DNA of 64,000 nucleotides from Candidatus Epilinea brevis (lineage in GTDB: Bacteria > Chloroflexota > Anaerolineae > Epilineales > Epilineaceae): assembly GCA_016710785.1 (NCBI GenBank), contig JADJUE010000003.1, forward strand, positions 1 to 64,000, given 5' to 3'. The notes under the pieces are model-generated. The model saw nothing but the letters and a program-made list of their open reading frames with translations. It had not been told where the DNA came from and did no database searches. A program made the position numbers and the translations under genes. Positions within the stretch are counted from its first letter, which is position 1, and every line of letters starts with the position of its first letter. This document shows positions 18,357-26,476 of the stretch, piece after piece.

Positions 18357-18461
18357 ACCGATTCAATCGCGCCGCCATCGGCTTCTGCCCAGGCCGGTGG
18401 CCTCACCGCCCCCCAACACGGGGGGCGGGTGATCGCCCCGCCATCCTGAAGCGACGCGAAC

Positions 18462-20111
18462 GTGAAAACTCAACCATCCGCCAGCCTGGATCGGGCGCTG
18501 GACGAAGCTCTCGCCGAACAGGGCGGTCCGGCCGTCAGTCCTTCATCAAGCACCACAGGGGACAGCGCCGAGGTATCGGCGCTGGTTTCCCTCGCCGGCG
18601 ACCTGGCCCGCTTGCCCAAGGCACCGGGCCCCACGGCCGATTTCACGCAGGCCCTGGCTGTGCGCCTGGCCCAGGCTTCCGGCGGCGCGCAGCCCGATCC
18701 CACTTTGGCCGAGCGTCTGGACGCCGCCCTGCTCCTCCACGCGGCACCGCTTGCCGCCCCTCCGGCAGCCGTGCCGGCCGAACTGGCCGAACTGCTGGTC
18801 CTGGCCGACGGGCTTCGGCGGCTGCCAGCCGCTCCGGCACCCAGCACCGCGTTCAGGGCCGCCCTCGCTGCCCGGCTGACGGCGTTGCCGGGCCCCGTCA
18901 CCGAGACCCGGCAGGCAGCGGTCACCGCCCCGCCGACCCAGGATCTCCTGCAGGTGCTGGATCAGAGCCTGGATGCCCTGGTCGCCGGACATGGCGATCC
19001 GCGGGCCTTCCTGCTGGCGGCCTGCGAGCATGATGCGCAGACCGCCGGAGAGTTGGCGTCGCTCTTGGATCTGGCGGCCGGGTTGCGATCGTTGCCGGCC
19101 GCTCCCAGCCCGGTGGCGGCATTCCGGATCCGGGTGGCCAAGGCCTTGCGCCAGGCACCGTGGCCACGCAGCCTCCCCCGGCATGCGCCCGCGGCGCCGT
19201 GGTCCTGGCTGGCGGCGCTCTGGCGCAACACGGCGGCCATGGCCACCGCGGCGGCGACGCTGCTGCTCTTCCTGGGCCGCGACCACCTGCCCTCCATGGC
19301 CGGCTCGGCCCTGGACGCTGCGGACCGCAGCGCGGCGCACAGCAGCGGTGCGGATCAGCCGGCCGTGGAGGTCGTTCCCATCCACCGCATCGAAGATCGC
19401 AGCGCCGACCTGCGTCGTCCGGACGGCTGGCTGCGCGTCAGCCTTCCTCGCCCCGCCCAATCCGCGCCGCTCGTGATCGTGGCGCGGATCCAGCCTGAGC
19501 GCGCGGCGCCAGCGCCCGCGGAACGGCCGCCGGCAGCAGCGGCGTCCCAGAGGGTGGCGTATGGCCAACCCGTAGCGGAGGCCCCGGCGCCCGAACCCGC
19601 GGCGGCGAGCGACGACGAGAACGATGATCGGGACCGGGACCGCGCCGTGCGCGAGGCATCGCAGCCAGCGCCGGGCGCCGCGCCGACGGAGGCACCCCAG
19701 CCCCTGCCTACCCAGGCCCCCCCGTCCCAGCCAGCGCCGACCGAACCGCCCGCGCCGCAGCCCACCGCCGCGCCCCTGCCTACGGCGCCGGTTATTCCGG
19801 CCAACGAGCCCCCCCGCATTCTGGGCCTGACCTGCACACCGGACCAGGTGGAGGAGGCCGGCAGCGCCGAATGCCGGGTAGAGGTGGAGGACGATGGTGG
19901 CTTGCCGGGGCTCAGCTTCGAATGGTTGCTGCAGGGCGTCGGCCCCGAGCTCAGCGATCCGCGCGCGCCGACGGTGACCTTCACCGCCAGCGGCAACGGT
20001 GGCGGGCTGGGCTGGCAGGGCGAGTTCATCCTGGTCATCATCGTGCGCGATGCCCAGGGGCTTGAGACCCAGGGCCGGACTCAGGTCACCATCACGCCCG
20101 CCCAGCCCTGA
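18462..20111 (+). CDS. putative membrane anti-sigma factor with three N-terminal repeats (549 aa)
   Basis: GTG 18462. The cytoplasmic part holds three copies of a helical repeat: LAGDLARLPKAPGPTADFTQ (near residue 45), LADGLRRLPAAPAPSTAFRA (near 110) and LAAGLRSLPAAPSPVAAFRI (near 205). Each is preceded by an acidic helix. A membrane helix at about 262-275 (MATAAATLLLFLG) leads to a Pro/Ala/Glu-rich extracellular stalk. The protein ends in a PKD/cadherin-like beta-sandwich (PPRILGLTCTPDQVEEAGSA ... FILVIIVRDAQGLETQGRTQ). Its place just after the ECF sigma gene and the DUF5667-like LPxAPxPxxxF repeat support an anti-sigma role, with the outer domain as sensor. Inferred, not shown. Confidence 0.65.
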   Translation: MKTQPSASLDRALDEALAEQGGPAVSPSSSTTGDSAEVSALVSLAGDLARLPKAPGPTADFTQALAVRLAQASGGAQPDPTLAERLDAALLLHAAPLAAPPAAVPAELAELLVLADGLRRLPAAPAPSTAFRAALAARLTALPGPVTETRQAAVTAPPTQDLLQVLDQSLDALVAGHGDPRAFLLAACEHDAQTAGELASLLDLAAGLRSLPAAPSPVAAFRIRVAKALRQAPWPRSLPRHAPAAPWSWLAALWRNTAAMATAAATLLLFLGRDHLPSMAGSALDAADRSAAHSSGADQPAVEVVPIHRIEDRSADLRRPDGWLRVSLPRPAQSAPLVIVARIQPERAAPAPAERPPAAAASQRVAYGQPVAEAPAPEPAAASDDENDDRDRDRAVREASQPAPGAAPTEAPQPLPTQAPPSQPAPTEPPAPQPTAAPLPTAPVIPANEPPRILGLTCTPDQVEEAGSAECRVEVEDDGGLPGLSFEWLLQGVGPELSDPRAPTVTFTASGNGGGLGWQGEFILVIIVRDAQGLETQGRTQVTITPAQP

Positions 20112-20313
20112 ACCGGCGCCGGAGCTGTCGGGCCGACACGCGGCCATCGGGGATCGGATCTACCGGGCGACTGAATCAGGTGAGGAATCGGTCAACTGGC
20201 CATAGCGCCAGGCCATTGGCCACCGTTAAGGCCACCGTGACGCGTACGGACATCGGCGGCGGAACCAGCCGCGAGGCCGTCGCGAGGCCGTCGCGAGGAC
20301 CGGGTAGAGGGCG

Positions 20314-21750
20314 ATGAGGAATGGGGAACGGGAATTGAGAACACAGATGGCGTATGCTGGTCTGGCCCTCGGCCTGACCCTCGGACTGGGCACGGGAATC
20401 GCTTCCGGCGCACGTGCGCAGGCACCGGAAACCGCGTCGGGTTCCACCCTGCTCATGGCGTCGGCCGAGGTCGACCAGCCGCAGCAACTTGAGATCTTCC
20501 AAGGTCGCCTGCAGACGGCCCGCGTCGGTTGCCCTGGCGTGGACAGCGCCATCCTGATCTCCTGCGAAGGCGCCGAGGAGATCTGGGTCAAGGCGGTTCC
20601 GGGGGTGGATGTCGGCCGCTACTTCGGTCAATTGGTGGCCATCGAAGGCACCCTGCGCCAATGCGGCAGCAACCGCTACATCGACATGAACACCCTCTCG
20701 CCCCTCCGACGCTGCGGCGACGCGGGCGCGACGATCGCCCCCGAGACGGTGAATCTGGCTCTAGGCCGCGTGGATTGGGCCAGCCCCGACGGCGGTCCGC
20801 AGGGCTGGATGGGCTTCGCGGCCGACGCCGACCAGGCCTCCGCCTGGACGGCTGAGGGCGGCTCGGCCTTCATCCGGGTCAACCTGGGCGAGAACCGCAC
20901 CTTCAACCGCATGCGCCTCTTGTGGGGCGCACGCCATGCCACGCAGTACGGCCTCTATGTCTGGGACGACGCCGACGGCCGCTGGGTCCGCTTCTACCAG
21001 AAGAGCACCGGCAGCCCCGACGAGACCGTCACCGTGCCCCGCGTCTTCGGCCAGTTCGTCCTGTTGCAGCTGGCACGCTCCAGCGGTGCCAACGGCGGCT
21101 ACGACCTGCGCGAATGGGAGATCTACGGCGTGGAAACGCCCAATCTGGCCCTCGGCTCGCAGGTGCAGGTGTCCAGCCAGGCCACCGGACAGTCCGGGGA
21201 CCAGGCCGTGGACGCGGACGAGGCCACGGCCTGGATCTCCGAGGCCGGCGACGCGCATCCCTGGATCTACGTGCGTTTCGCGCGGCCCATGCCATTGACG
21301 GAGTTCCGTCTGGTCTGGAACCAGCGCGACAAGCCGGCGGTCTTCCGTGTGGGTTTTTACCAGGACGGGACGGTGAAGGTCTGGTCGCAGCGATTGACGT
21401 CCACCAGCGAGCGCCAGCGCCTGGCCTGGAGCACGCCCATCGTCAGCGATGCCTTCTACATCTATACCGAGGAACTGGGCGGCTCCCGCAGCCAGGTGGC
21501 CCTGCATGACCTGCAGCTCTACGGCAGCGCGGGGGGCCTGGGCTCCCTGCTGGCGCTGCCCGTCCCCGGCAGCGGCGAAGACGGCCTATCGCAGATCCGG
21601 GCACTGGAGGGACTGACGACGGCGAGCGCGCCGGAAGGCGGGGGGCCGTCGCTGGCCGGCAGCGACGGCAGCGACGCGCCCACGCCTTCCGATTCCAGCC
21701 GCCTCAGCGCCCCCGCATCAGGGTCTGCCCCCGCTCCGGACCCACGCTGA
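20314..21750 (+). CDS. secreted protein with two discoidin (F5/8 type C) domains (478 aa)
   Basis: ATG 20314 (AGAGGG just upstream), with ATG 20347 as alternative. A signal peptide covers YAGLALGLTLGLGTGIASGA. A small domain of about 90 residues with two cysteine pairs follows. Two discoidin/CBM32-like beta-sandwiches come next: residues about 150-275 (NLALGRVDWAS ... FVLLQLARSSG) and 280-410 (NLALGSQVQVSSQATGQSGD ... LHDLQLYGSA). Such domains bind carbohydrate or lipid. The tail is low-complexity. The 3' end overlaps purA by 47 bases on the opposite strand. Confidence 0.8.
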   Translation: MRNGERELRTQMAYAGLALGLTLGLGTGIASGARAQAPETASGSTLLMASAEVDQPQQLEIFQGRLQTARVGCPGVDSAILISCEGAEEIWVKAVPGVDVGRYFGQLVAIEGTLRQCGSNRYIDMNTLSPLRRCGDAGATIAPETVNLALGRVDWASPDGGPQGWMGFAADADQASAWTAEGGSAFIRVNLGENRTFNRMRLLWGARHATQYGLYVWDDADGRWVRFYQKSTGSPDETVTVPRVFGQFVLLQLARSSGANGGYDLREWEIYGVETPNLALGSQVQVSSQATGQSGDQAVDADEATAWISEAGDAHPWIYVRFARPMPLTEFRLVWNQRDKPAVFRVGFYQDGTVKVWSQRLTSTSERQRLAWSTPIVSDAFYIYTEELGGSRSQVALHDLQLYGSAGGLGSLLALPVPGSGEDGLSQIRALEGLTTASAPEGGGPSLAGSDGSDAPTPSDSSRLSAPASGSAPAPDPR

Positions 21751-23053
21751 CCGTGCTCACCGGCACGCCCACGTAGTTCTCGATGACGCCGACGTAGGCC
21801 CGCGCGGCGGCCGGCAGGTCCTCCCAACGGCGACAGGCCGAGATTTCCGCGCTGAAGCCGGGCAGCTTGACCAGCACCGGCTGGGCGGTGGCCAGGTCCT
21901 CGATGGCGGCTGGAAAGCGGTCGATGACGCGGTCGCCGATGCGGTAATGGGTGCAGATCTGCAGACCCTCCAGCCCGGCCAACACGTCCAGCAGCATCAC
22001 CGCCAGCTCGGTGGCGCCGGAGAGGCGCGCGCTGTGCTTCAGGGCCACCAGGTCCAGCCAGCCGCAGCGCCGCGGTCGACCGGTGGTCGTGCCGAACTCC
22101 CGCCCGCGCTCGCGCAGGTGCGCGCCGACGGCGTTGTCCAACTCGGTGGGCAAAGGCCCCCCGCCTACGCGGGTGCTGTAGGCCTTGACGATGCCCACCA
22201 GGCGCCCAATACGCCCGCCCGGCAGACCGGCCCCTGGGTAGATGCCCAAAGAGGTGGTGCTGCTGGAGGTGACGAAGGGGTAGCTGCCATGGTCCACGTC
22301 CAGCAGCGCCCCGTTGCCGCCCTCGAAGAGCACCCGCTTGCCGTCGGCCATGGCCTCGTGCAGCAGGGCGGCGGTGTCGGCCACATGGGGGGCCAGAGCG
22401 GCGCCATGTGCGGCGTATTCCGCAGCCAACGCCTCCCCGTCGATCGTCTCGAAAGGCATCCCCGCCAGGTTCGCCAGGCCGGCGAGCATGGCGTTCTTCA
22501 CTGCGGCGATACGCCGGAGCTTCAACCGCAGCCCGGCGGGGTCGAGCAGGTCCACGACGCGGATGGCTGTGCTGCGGATGGCTTTGTCGGCGTAGCAGGG
22601 GCCGATGCCCCGCCCTGTGGTGCCGATCTTGGAGGCCTCGCCGGCAGCGGCGGCCATGGCGGCCTCCATGAGGGCGTCGGCCTGTTTGTGCCAGGGCAGC
22701 ACCACGTGCGCCCGCTCGCTGAGGCGCAGGTTCTGGTCCACGGTCACGCCCGCGGCCCTGAGGGACGCGATCTCCTCCAGCAGCAACGGAGGGTCGACCA
22801 CCACACCGTTGCCGATGAGGTTGAGCCGCCCGGCGGTGAGGATGCCGCAGGGCACCAGGTGCAGGGCATAGCGCCTGTCGCCGATGACGACGGAATGGCC
22901 GGCGTTGGCCCCGCCGTTGTAGCGGACGATGACGTCGTGGTCGGCAGCGAGCAGGTCGACGATCTTGCCCTTGCCCTCGTCGCCCCATTGGAGGCCGGTA
23001 ACGGCGGTATGGGGCGGCAGGGCGGCGGAGCGTGGCGCTAGAGACGATGACAT
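21704..23053 (-). CDS. purA: adenylosuccinate synthetase (449 aa)
   Basis: Catalyses IMP + aspartate + GTP to adenylosuccinate, the first committed step to AMP. ATG 23053 has AGGAGG 7 bases upstream. The N-terminal P-loop-like motif QWGDEGKGKIVDLLA starts at residue 22, followed by the IMP-binding NAGHSVV region, IGTTGRGIGPCYADK and TTTGRPRRCGWLDLVALKHS near residue 320. The length is close to the family's usual 430, and the sequence is complete. The upstream minus-strand leader contains a terminator-like hairpin (23113-23185), which suggests control by attenuation. Other purine genes are not nearby. Confidence 0.95.
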   Translation of the reverse strand: MSSSLAPRSAALPPHTAVTGLQWGDEGKGKIVDLLAADHDVIVRYNGGANAGHSVVIGDRRYALHLVPCGILTAGRLNLIGNGVVVDPPLLLEEIASLRAAGVTVDQNLRLSERAHVVLPWHKQADALMEAAMAAAAGEASKIGTTGRGIGPCYADKAIRSTAIRVVDLLDPAGLRLKLRRIAAVKNAMLAGLANLAGMPFETIDGEALAAEYAAHGAALAPHVADTAALLHEAMADGKRVLFEGGNGALLDVDHGSYPFVTSSSTTSLGIYPGAGLPGGRIGRLVGIVKAYSTRVGGGPLPTELDNAVGAHLRERGREFGTTTGRPRRCGWLDLVALKHSARLSGATELAVMLLDVLAGLEGLQICTHYRIGDRVIDRFPAAIEDLATAQPVLVKLPGFSAEISACRRWEDLPAAARAYVGVIENYVGVPVSTVSVGPERGQTLMRGR

Positions 23054-23112
23054 GGCGGAGCCTCCTGGGCAGATGGGGGCGGGGCGCCTTGCGGCGGCAC
23101 CGCCCGCGGGCC

Positions 23113-23185
23113 AAGAAAAACGCCCTCGGCGGATGGTTGCCAAGGACGAGCTCTGCCTTTTACCGTCCGTCGTGGCCGCCGAGGG
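23113..23185 (-). promoter_or_regulatory. attenuator-like leader hairpin upstream of purA
   Basis: On the minus strand CCCTCGGCGG (23185-23176) pairs perfectly with CCGCCGAGGG (23132-23123), enclosing 43 bases that can form an inner GGACG/CGTCC stem. The outer stem is followed at once by CGTTTTTCTT. The U-tract ends 59 bases before the purA ATG. No minus-strand gene lies upstream that would need terminating, so this is best read as a conditional terminator in the purA leader. It matches no riboswitch class I recognise. Confidence 0.55.
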
Positions 23186-23479
23186 TGCGCGCCGCTCCGG
23201 CCCGGTGATCCGCACCCGCCTTTGCGCGCGCTAGGGGGCGCACGTGGGGCGGGAGGCTCGTCGCGAATCGGATGGGTGGACGGGGGAAGGATAGCGCAAG
23301 AGGGGGCAGGGATCACCGCACGGGGTGCGACGCCGCAGCACTTTCAAAACGGTGTAGATGGACCGGCGCCTGCATGGTTGCGGCTAGCCTCCATCATCAC
23401 CAGCGGCTACCATGCGCTGGCGCGATGCCGTCGGCGTGCCATCGCTGCGGACTTGCGATCGCATACGGAGTCCAACTTC
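23186..23479. other. divergent intergenic region between purA leader and propeller gene
   Basis: About 290 bases separate the purA leader from ATG 23480. The long plus-strand frame that begins at 23222 has no recognisable content before MIPNPIR and no signal peptide at its start, so I treat it as non-coding. Promoters for both directions should lie here, but I could not place them. Confidence 0.4.
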
Positions 23480-26203
23480 ATGATTCCCAATCCAATTCGC
23501 AATGCGGTCTGTCTCGGCCTGACTCTGAGCATTGGTGGGGCCATGGGTCACGCGACTGCGCTGCCGATAGCCCCTGCGCTGGCCCAAGCGACCGACCTGC
23601 CCTTCGTCCAACCCGGCACCTGGCATGCCGAGTTCGGCGGCTTCAACCGCCTGGCCGACGTGGTGGCTTTTGCCGGGGACGACATCTGGGCCGCCGGCGA
23701 CGGAATCGCTCATTTCGACGGGCGGGCCTGGCGACAAACCATCGAAGGCATCCGACCTCGCTTTCAGGCCATCGCCGGTCTGTCGGCCACTCAGCTTTGG
23801 GCGGTGGGGCTGGTCGACCCCTCGGCGCCGAATGACCCAGGCCTGGCCGCATCGAGCTGCCATCTGGTCAGCGTCATCTTTCGGCGCCAAGGCGACACCT
23901 GGCGGATAGAGCCGATGCCGCTCCACGACCGGATCAACGACTTGATCCTCCTCAGCCCCACCGAGGGTTGGGCCGTCGGTGGCCATGACCGGGCTGTCAT
24001 CCTTCGCTACGACGGCCAGCGATGGAATCCGGTAGCGGCTCCGGAGGAGAGCGCCGGCCTCCTGGCCATCAGCGACGCCGGCGACGGCGACCTATGGGCG
24101 GTGGGCCGACAAGGCAGCATTGTCCACCTGGAGAATGGCGTCTGGCGCGCAAAGGAAGGGCCCGATTTCGCCGACCTCTCCGGCATCCACATGTTCAGCC
24201 GCGACTACGGCCTGGCCGTGGGCTACGAGCGCGACACGGGGACCGGCTTGGCCCTGTCCTTCCGCTCCGGCACGTGGCGGCTGGACATGTTGGGCCGCAC
24301 TCCGGCGCTCACAGCCGTGCACATCCTGGCGCCGGATCTGGCCTTTGCGGTGGGGCAGCACGGGGTCCTGGTCCACCATGACGGCAGGACCTGGAAGGAG
24401 TTCGGCCGCAGCAATCCGGGCGATATCAAACCAAGATCGCAGGCCGGTACATCGGACGAGGTCGAATGCCGCCCGCTCCTTGCGCCTTTCTCCGCTAAGG
24501 AGCCACCTTTCTCCGATGCTCATACGGGCAACAGACCCGCTGCCGGCGACGCCCCCTGGGATCCCTGGGAAGCAGAGAACATGCTGCGCGCCCTGGCCCC
24601 GCTGGACCGCGAACACGTGGTTGCCGTAGGGGATGCCGGACAGGTGATTCAGATCAGTGACGGACTCATCTGGTCGGAGTTGCACGCGGCGCGAGAACTG
24701 GTGGCGTTGGACATGTTTGACGTCGGCTACGGCTGGGTCTTGACCAAGGGCGGCGCGCCGATGCGCTATGCCGAAGGCGCCTGGAACGCCTCCGCTCACG
24801 CCGCAGGCGGAGAGTGGCTCACGGCGCTGGACGTGGTAGCTCGCGACGATGTCTGGGCGGTCGGGCGCTACGGCACGGTGAGCCATTGGAATGGACGAGA
24901 GTGGAACCTCTACCCCCAGTTCACCTGGCTGGACTTCAGCGCGGTGGCCTTTGCCGACGCGGATCACGGCTGGGCGGTGGCCCAGGATAACGCCGACCAC
25001 AGGCGTGTTCCGGAAGCCCACGTGTTTGCCTGGGACGGCCAGACCTGGCGTCAGGTCATCCGTCTCTGTGACGTGACCCTTACCGATATTGAGGCCAGCA
25101 GCCCCACGGATGTCTGGTTCGCCGGCGGGGGCGGCCAACGCCAGGCATTGCTGCACTTCGACGGCCACGACTGGACCTGGCAGCCCATCCACGGCAACCC
25201 TGTCCCAGCCGACCGGGCAGCCACGGTCACACTGCTTGCCCGCAGCCCCGGTGGCCGGCTGTGGGGCGGTGGCTATGGCCTGGCCTGGCTGGAAGCGGGG
25301 GTCTGGCGATCCAGACTCCCTGACAACAGCCTCTATACCCAACGTTTGGGCGGGGCTACTGAAACCGGTGTGTGGATCCTCTCGCGAGTCTATGACAGTC
25401 CCTTCGACGACGACATCTGGTCACGCTTTACCTCGCCCATCCTGAACTATGTCGACCCTGACCGCGCGCCAGTTCAGCTTCCACCCTTCAGCGGCAGCTT
25501 CAACGACATGGCCGCGGTGGTCAACGAACAAGGCGGCACCGATGTCTGGTTGGTGGGCGAGGGAGGCACGGCGCTCCGCTACCGCACGCCGTCGCGCGAG
25601 ATCCTGCTGCCAGACGGCAGCCCGACACCGGCCTTTCCGCCGGTGATCCTGGCGCCCAGCCCCACCCCCTATTCCGCGATCACCCGGGATCAGGCCATGG
25701 CCTTCCTGCGTCGGTTTACCGAAGGGGATCAGACGCTAACGGCCGAAGTGCAGAGCCTGCAGCTGATCTCCATTCACGAGAAGGCAGCCATGGAAAGCGC
25801 CTACCGCAAGGCGTCGACCGGTGGTGGTGGATGGGGGTTGTCGTCCGGCACCAGCGGCAACTCGGCGGTGTCTCTGGATCCTTGTGAAGGCGCGGTCAAC
25901 AAGGCGATCTGGGCCGCCTACCTTGCGGAATCCCGGTACTGCGAGCATCGCCAGCTGGTCTTCTTCGACCTGGCAGGCGACGGGAGCTTTGCCTACGAAC
26001 TGCATTGCAGCCCTCAGCGGGAGGGCACCGTGCTGCTGCCGCTCCTGGTCCAGTACATCAAGCCTGGGGAAGGCGCTCCCACGCCCACCGCGACCCGCCG
26101 ACTGGTCCAGCGCAACCTGACACCCCAGCCGGCCGCGGCCGCCACTGGGGCCTGCCCCACGCGGACACCGTATCCCAATCCCTTCCCCTATCCGGGCCCG
26201 TAG
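23480..26203 (+). CDS. secreted YCF48-like beta-propeller protein (907 aa)
   Basis: ATG 23480 (GGAG 9 bases upstream) starts a signal peptide (NAVCLGLTLSIGGAMGHATA). The body is a chain of propeller blades marked by short repeats such as DDIWAAGDGIAHFDGRAW, EGWAVGGHDRAVILRYDGQ, DLWAVGRQGSIVHLENGVW and DVWAVGRYGTVSHWNGREW. This is the pattern of YCF48/sialidase-type propellers. After about residue 730 a separate C-terminal helical domain (TRDQAMAFLRRFTEGDQTLT ...) contains DPCEGAVNKAIWAAYLAESR, and the tail is Thr/Pro-rich. No transmembrane anchor. Probably extracellular. Ligand unknown. Confidence 0.8.
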   Translation: MIPNPIRNAVCLGLTLSIGGAMGHATALPIAPALAQATDLPFVQPGTWHAEFGGFNRLADVVAFAGDDIWAAGDGIAHFDGRAWRQTIEGIRPRFQAIAGLSATQLWAVGLVDPSAPNDPGLAASSCHLVSVIFRRQGDTWRIEPMPLHDRINDLILLSPTEGWAVGGHDRAVILRYDGQRWNPVAAPEESAGLLAISDAGDGDLWAVGRQGSIVHLENGVWRAKEGPDFADLSGIHMFSRDYGLAVGYERDTGTGLALSFRSGTWRLDMLGRTPALTAVHILAPDLAFAVGQHGVLVHHDGRTWKEFGRSNPGDIKPRSQAGTSDEVECRPLLAPFSAKEPPFSDAHTGNRPAAGDAPWDPWEAENMLRALAPLDREHVVAVGDAGQVIQISDGLIWSELHAARELVALDMFDVGYGWVLTKGGAPMRYAEGAWNASAHAAGGEWLTALDVVARDDVWAVGRYGTVSHWNGREWNLYPQFTWLDFSAVAFADADHGWAVAQDNADHRRVPEAHVFAWDGQTWRQVIRLCDVTLTDIEASSPTDVWFAGGGGQRQALLHFDGHDWTWQPIHGNPVPADRAATVTLLARSPGGRLWGGGYGLAWLEAGVWRSRLPDNSLYTQRLGGATETGVWILSRVYDSPFDDDIWSRFTSPILNYVDPDRAPVQLPPFSGSFNDMAAVVNEQGGTDVWLVGEGGTALRYRTPSREILLPDGSPTPAFPPVILAPSPTPYSAITRDQAMAFLRRFTEGDQTLTAEVQSLQLISIHEKAAMESAYRKASTGGGGWGLSSGTSGNSAVSLDPCEGAVNKAIWAAYLAESRYCEHRQLVFFDLAGDGSFAYELHCSPQREGTVLLPLLVQYIKPGEGAPTPTATRRLVQRNLTPQPAAAATGACPTRTPYPNPFPYPGP

Positions 26204-26348
26204 GCGTGAAAGCCAGGTTGGCCTGCTGGGGAGCTATGGATCGGCCATGATGGGACGGGACCGGCCCTGCCCGTCGTCATCGTCATCCTGCTTCCCTGAC
26301 TCAGCATCGTCGTCGAGATGTTCCCGTGGTGCATCGCCGACCCACAAG

Positions 26349-26392
26349 AAAATGTCCCCGAGGCGCCAGGCTTGCGCCTTGCGCCCCGGGGA
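26349..26392 (-). terminator. Rho-independent terminator after the giant surface-protein gene
   Basis: On the minus strand TCCCCGGGGCGC pairs with GCGCCTCGGGGA (one wobble, 14-base loop), followed by CATTTTCTT. It lies downstream of the stronger hairpin at 26421-26454. Confidence 0.65.
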
Positions 26393-26420
26393 TCCCAGGG
26401 AGGTAAGAGTCGGTAGAGGG

Positions 26421-26454
26421 GGGAAGGGTCGGTCGCGTGCGACCGACCCTTCCC
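26421..26454. terminator. 16-bp perfect hairpin between convergent genes
   Basis: GGGAAGGGTCGGTCGC at 26421-26436 pairs perfectly with GCGACCGACCCTTCCC at 26439-26454 around a 2-base centre. It lies 23 bases after the 26477 stop, in the gap between two convergent genes. No U-tract on either side, so it may act with the 26349-26392 terminator or protect mRNA 3' ends. Confidence 0.6.
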
Positions 26455-26476
26455 GGTATCGTCAGGGGTCAGGGCC

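Noticed and set aside
20270..20300. Regulatory repeat CGCGAGGCCGT (11 bp, about 2.5 copies)
   Set aside because: Short GC-rich slippage repeat in a small intergenic gap with no further support.
23113..23185. ZTP (pfl), PRPP or purine riboswitch upstream of purA
   Set aside because: Conserved bases of those classes as I know them are not visible; only a terminator-like hairpin is supported.
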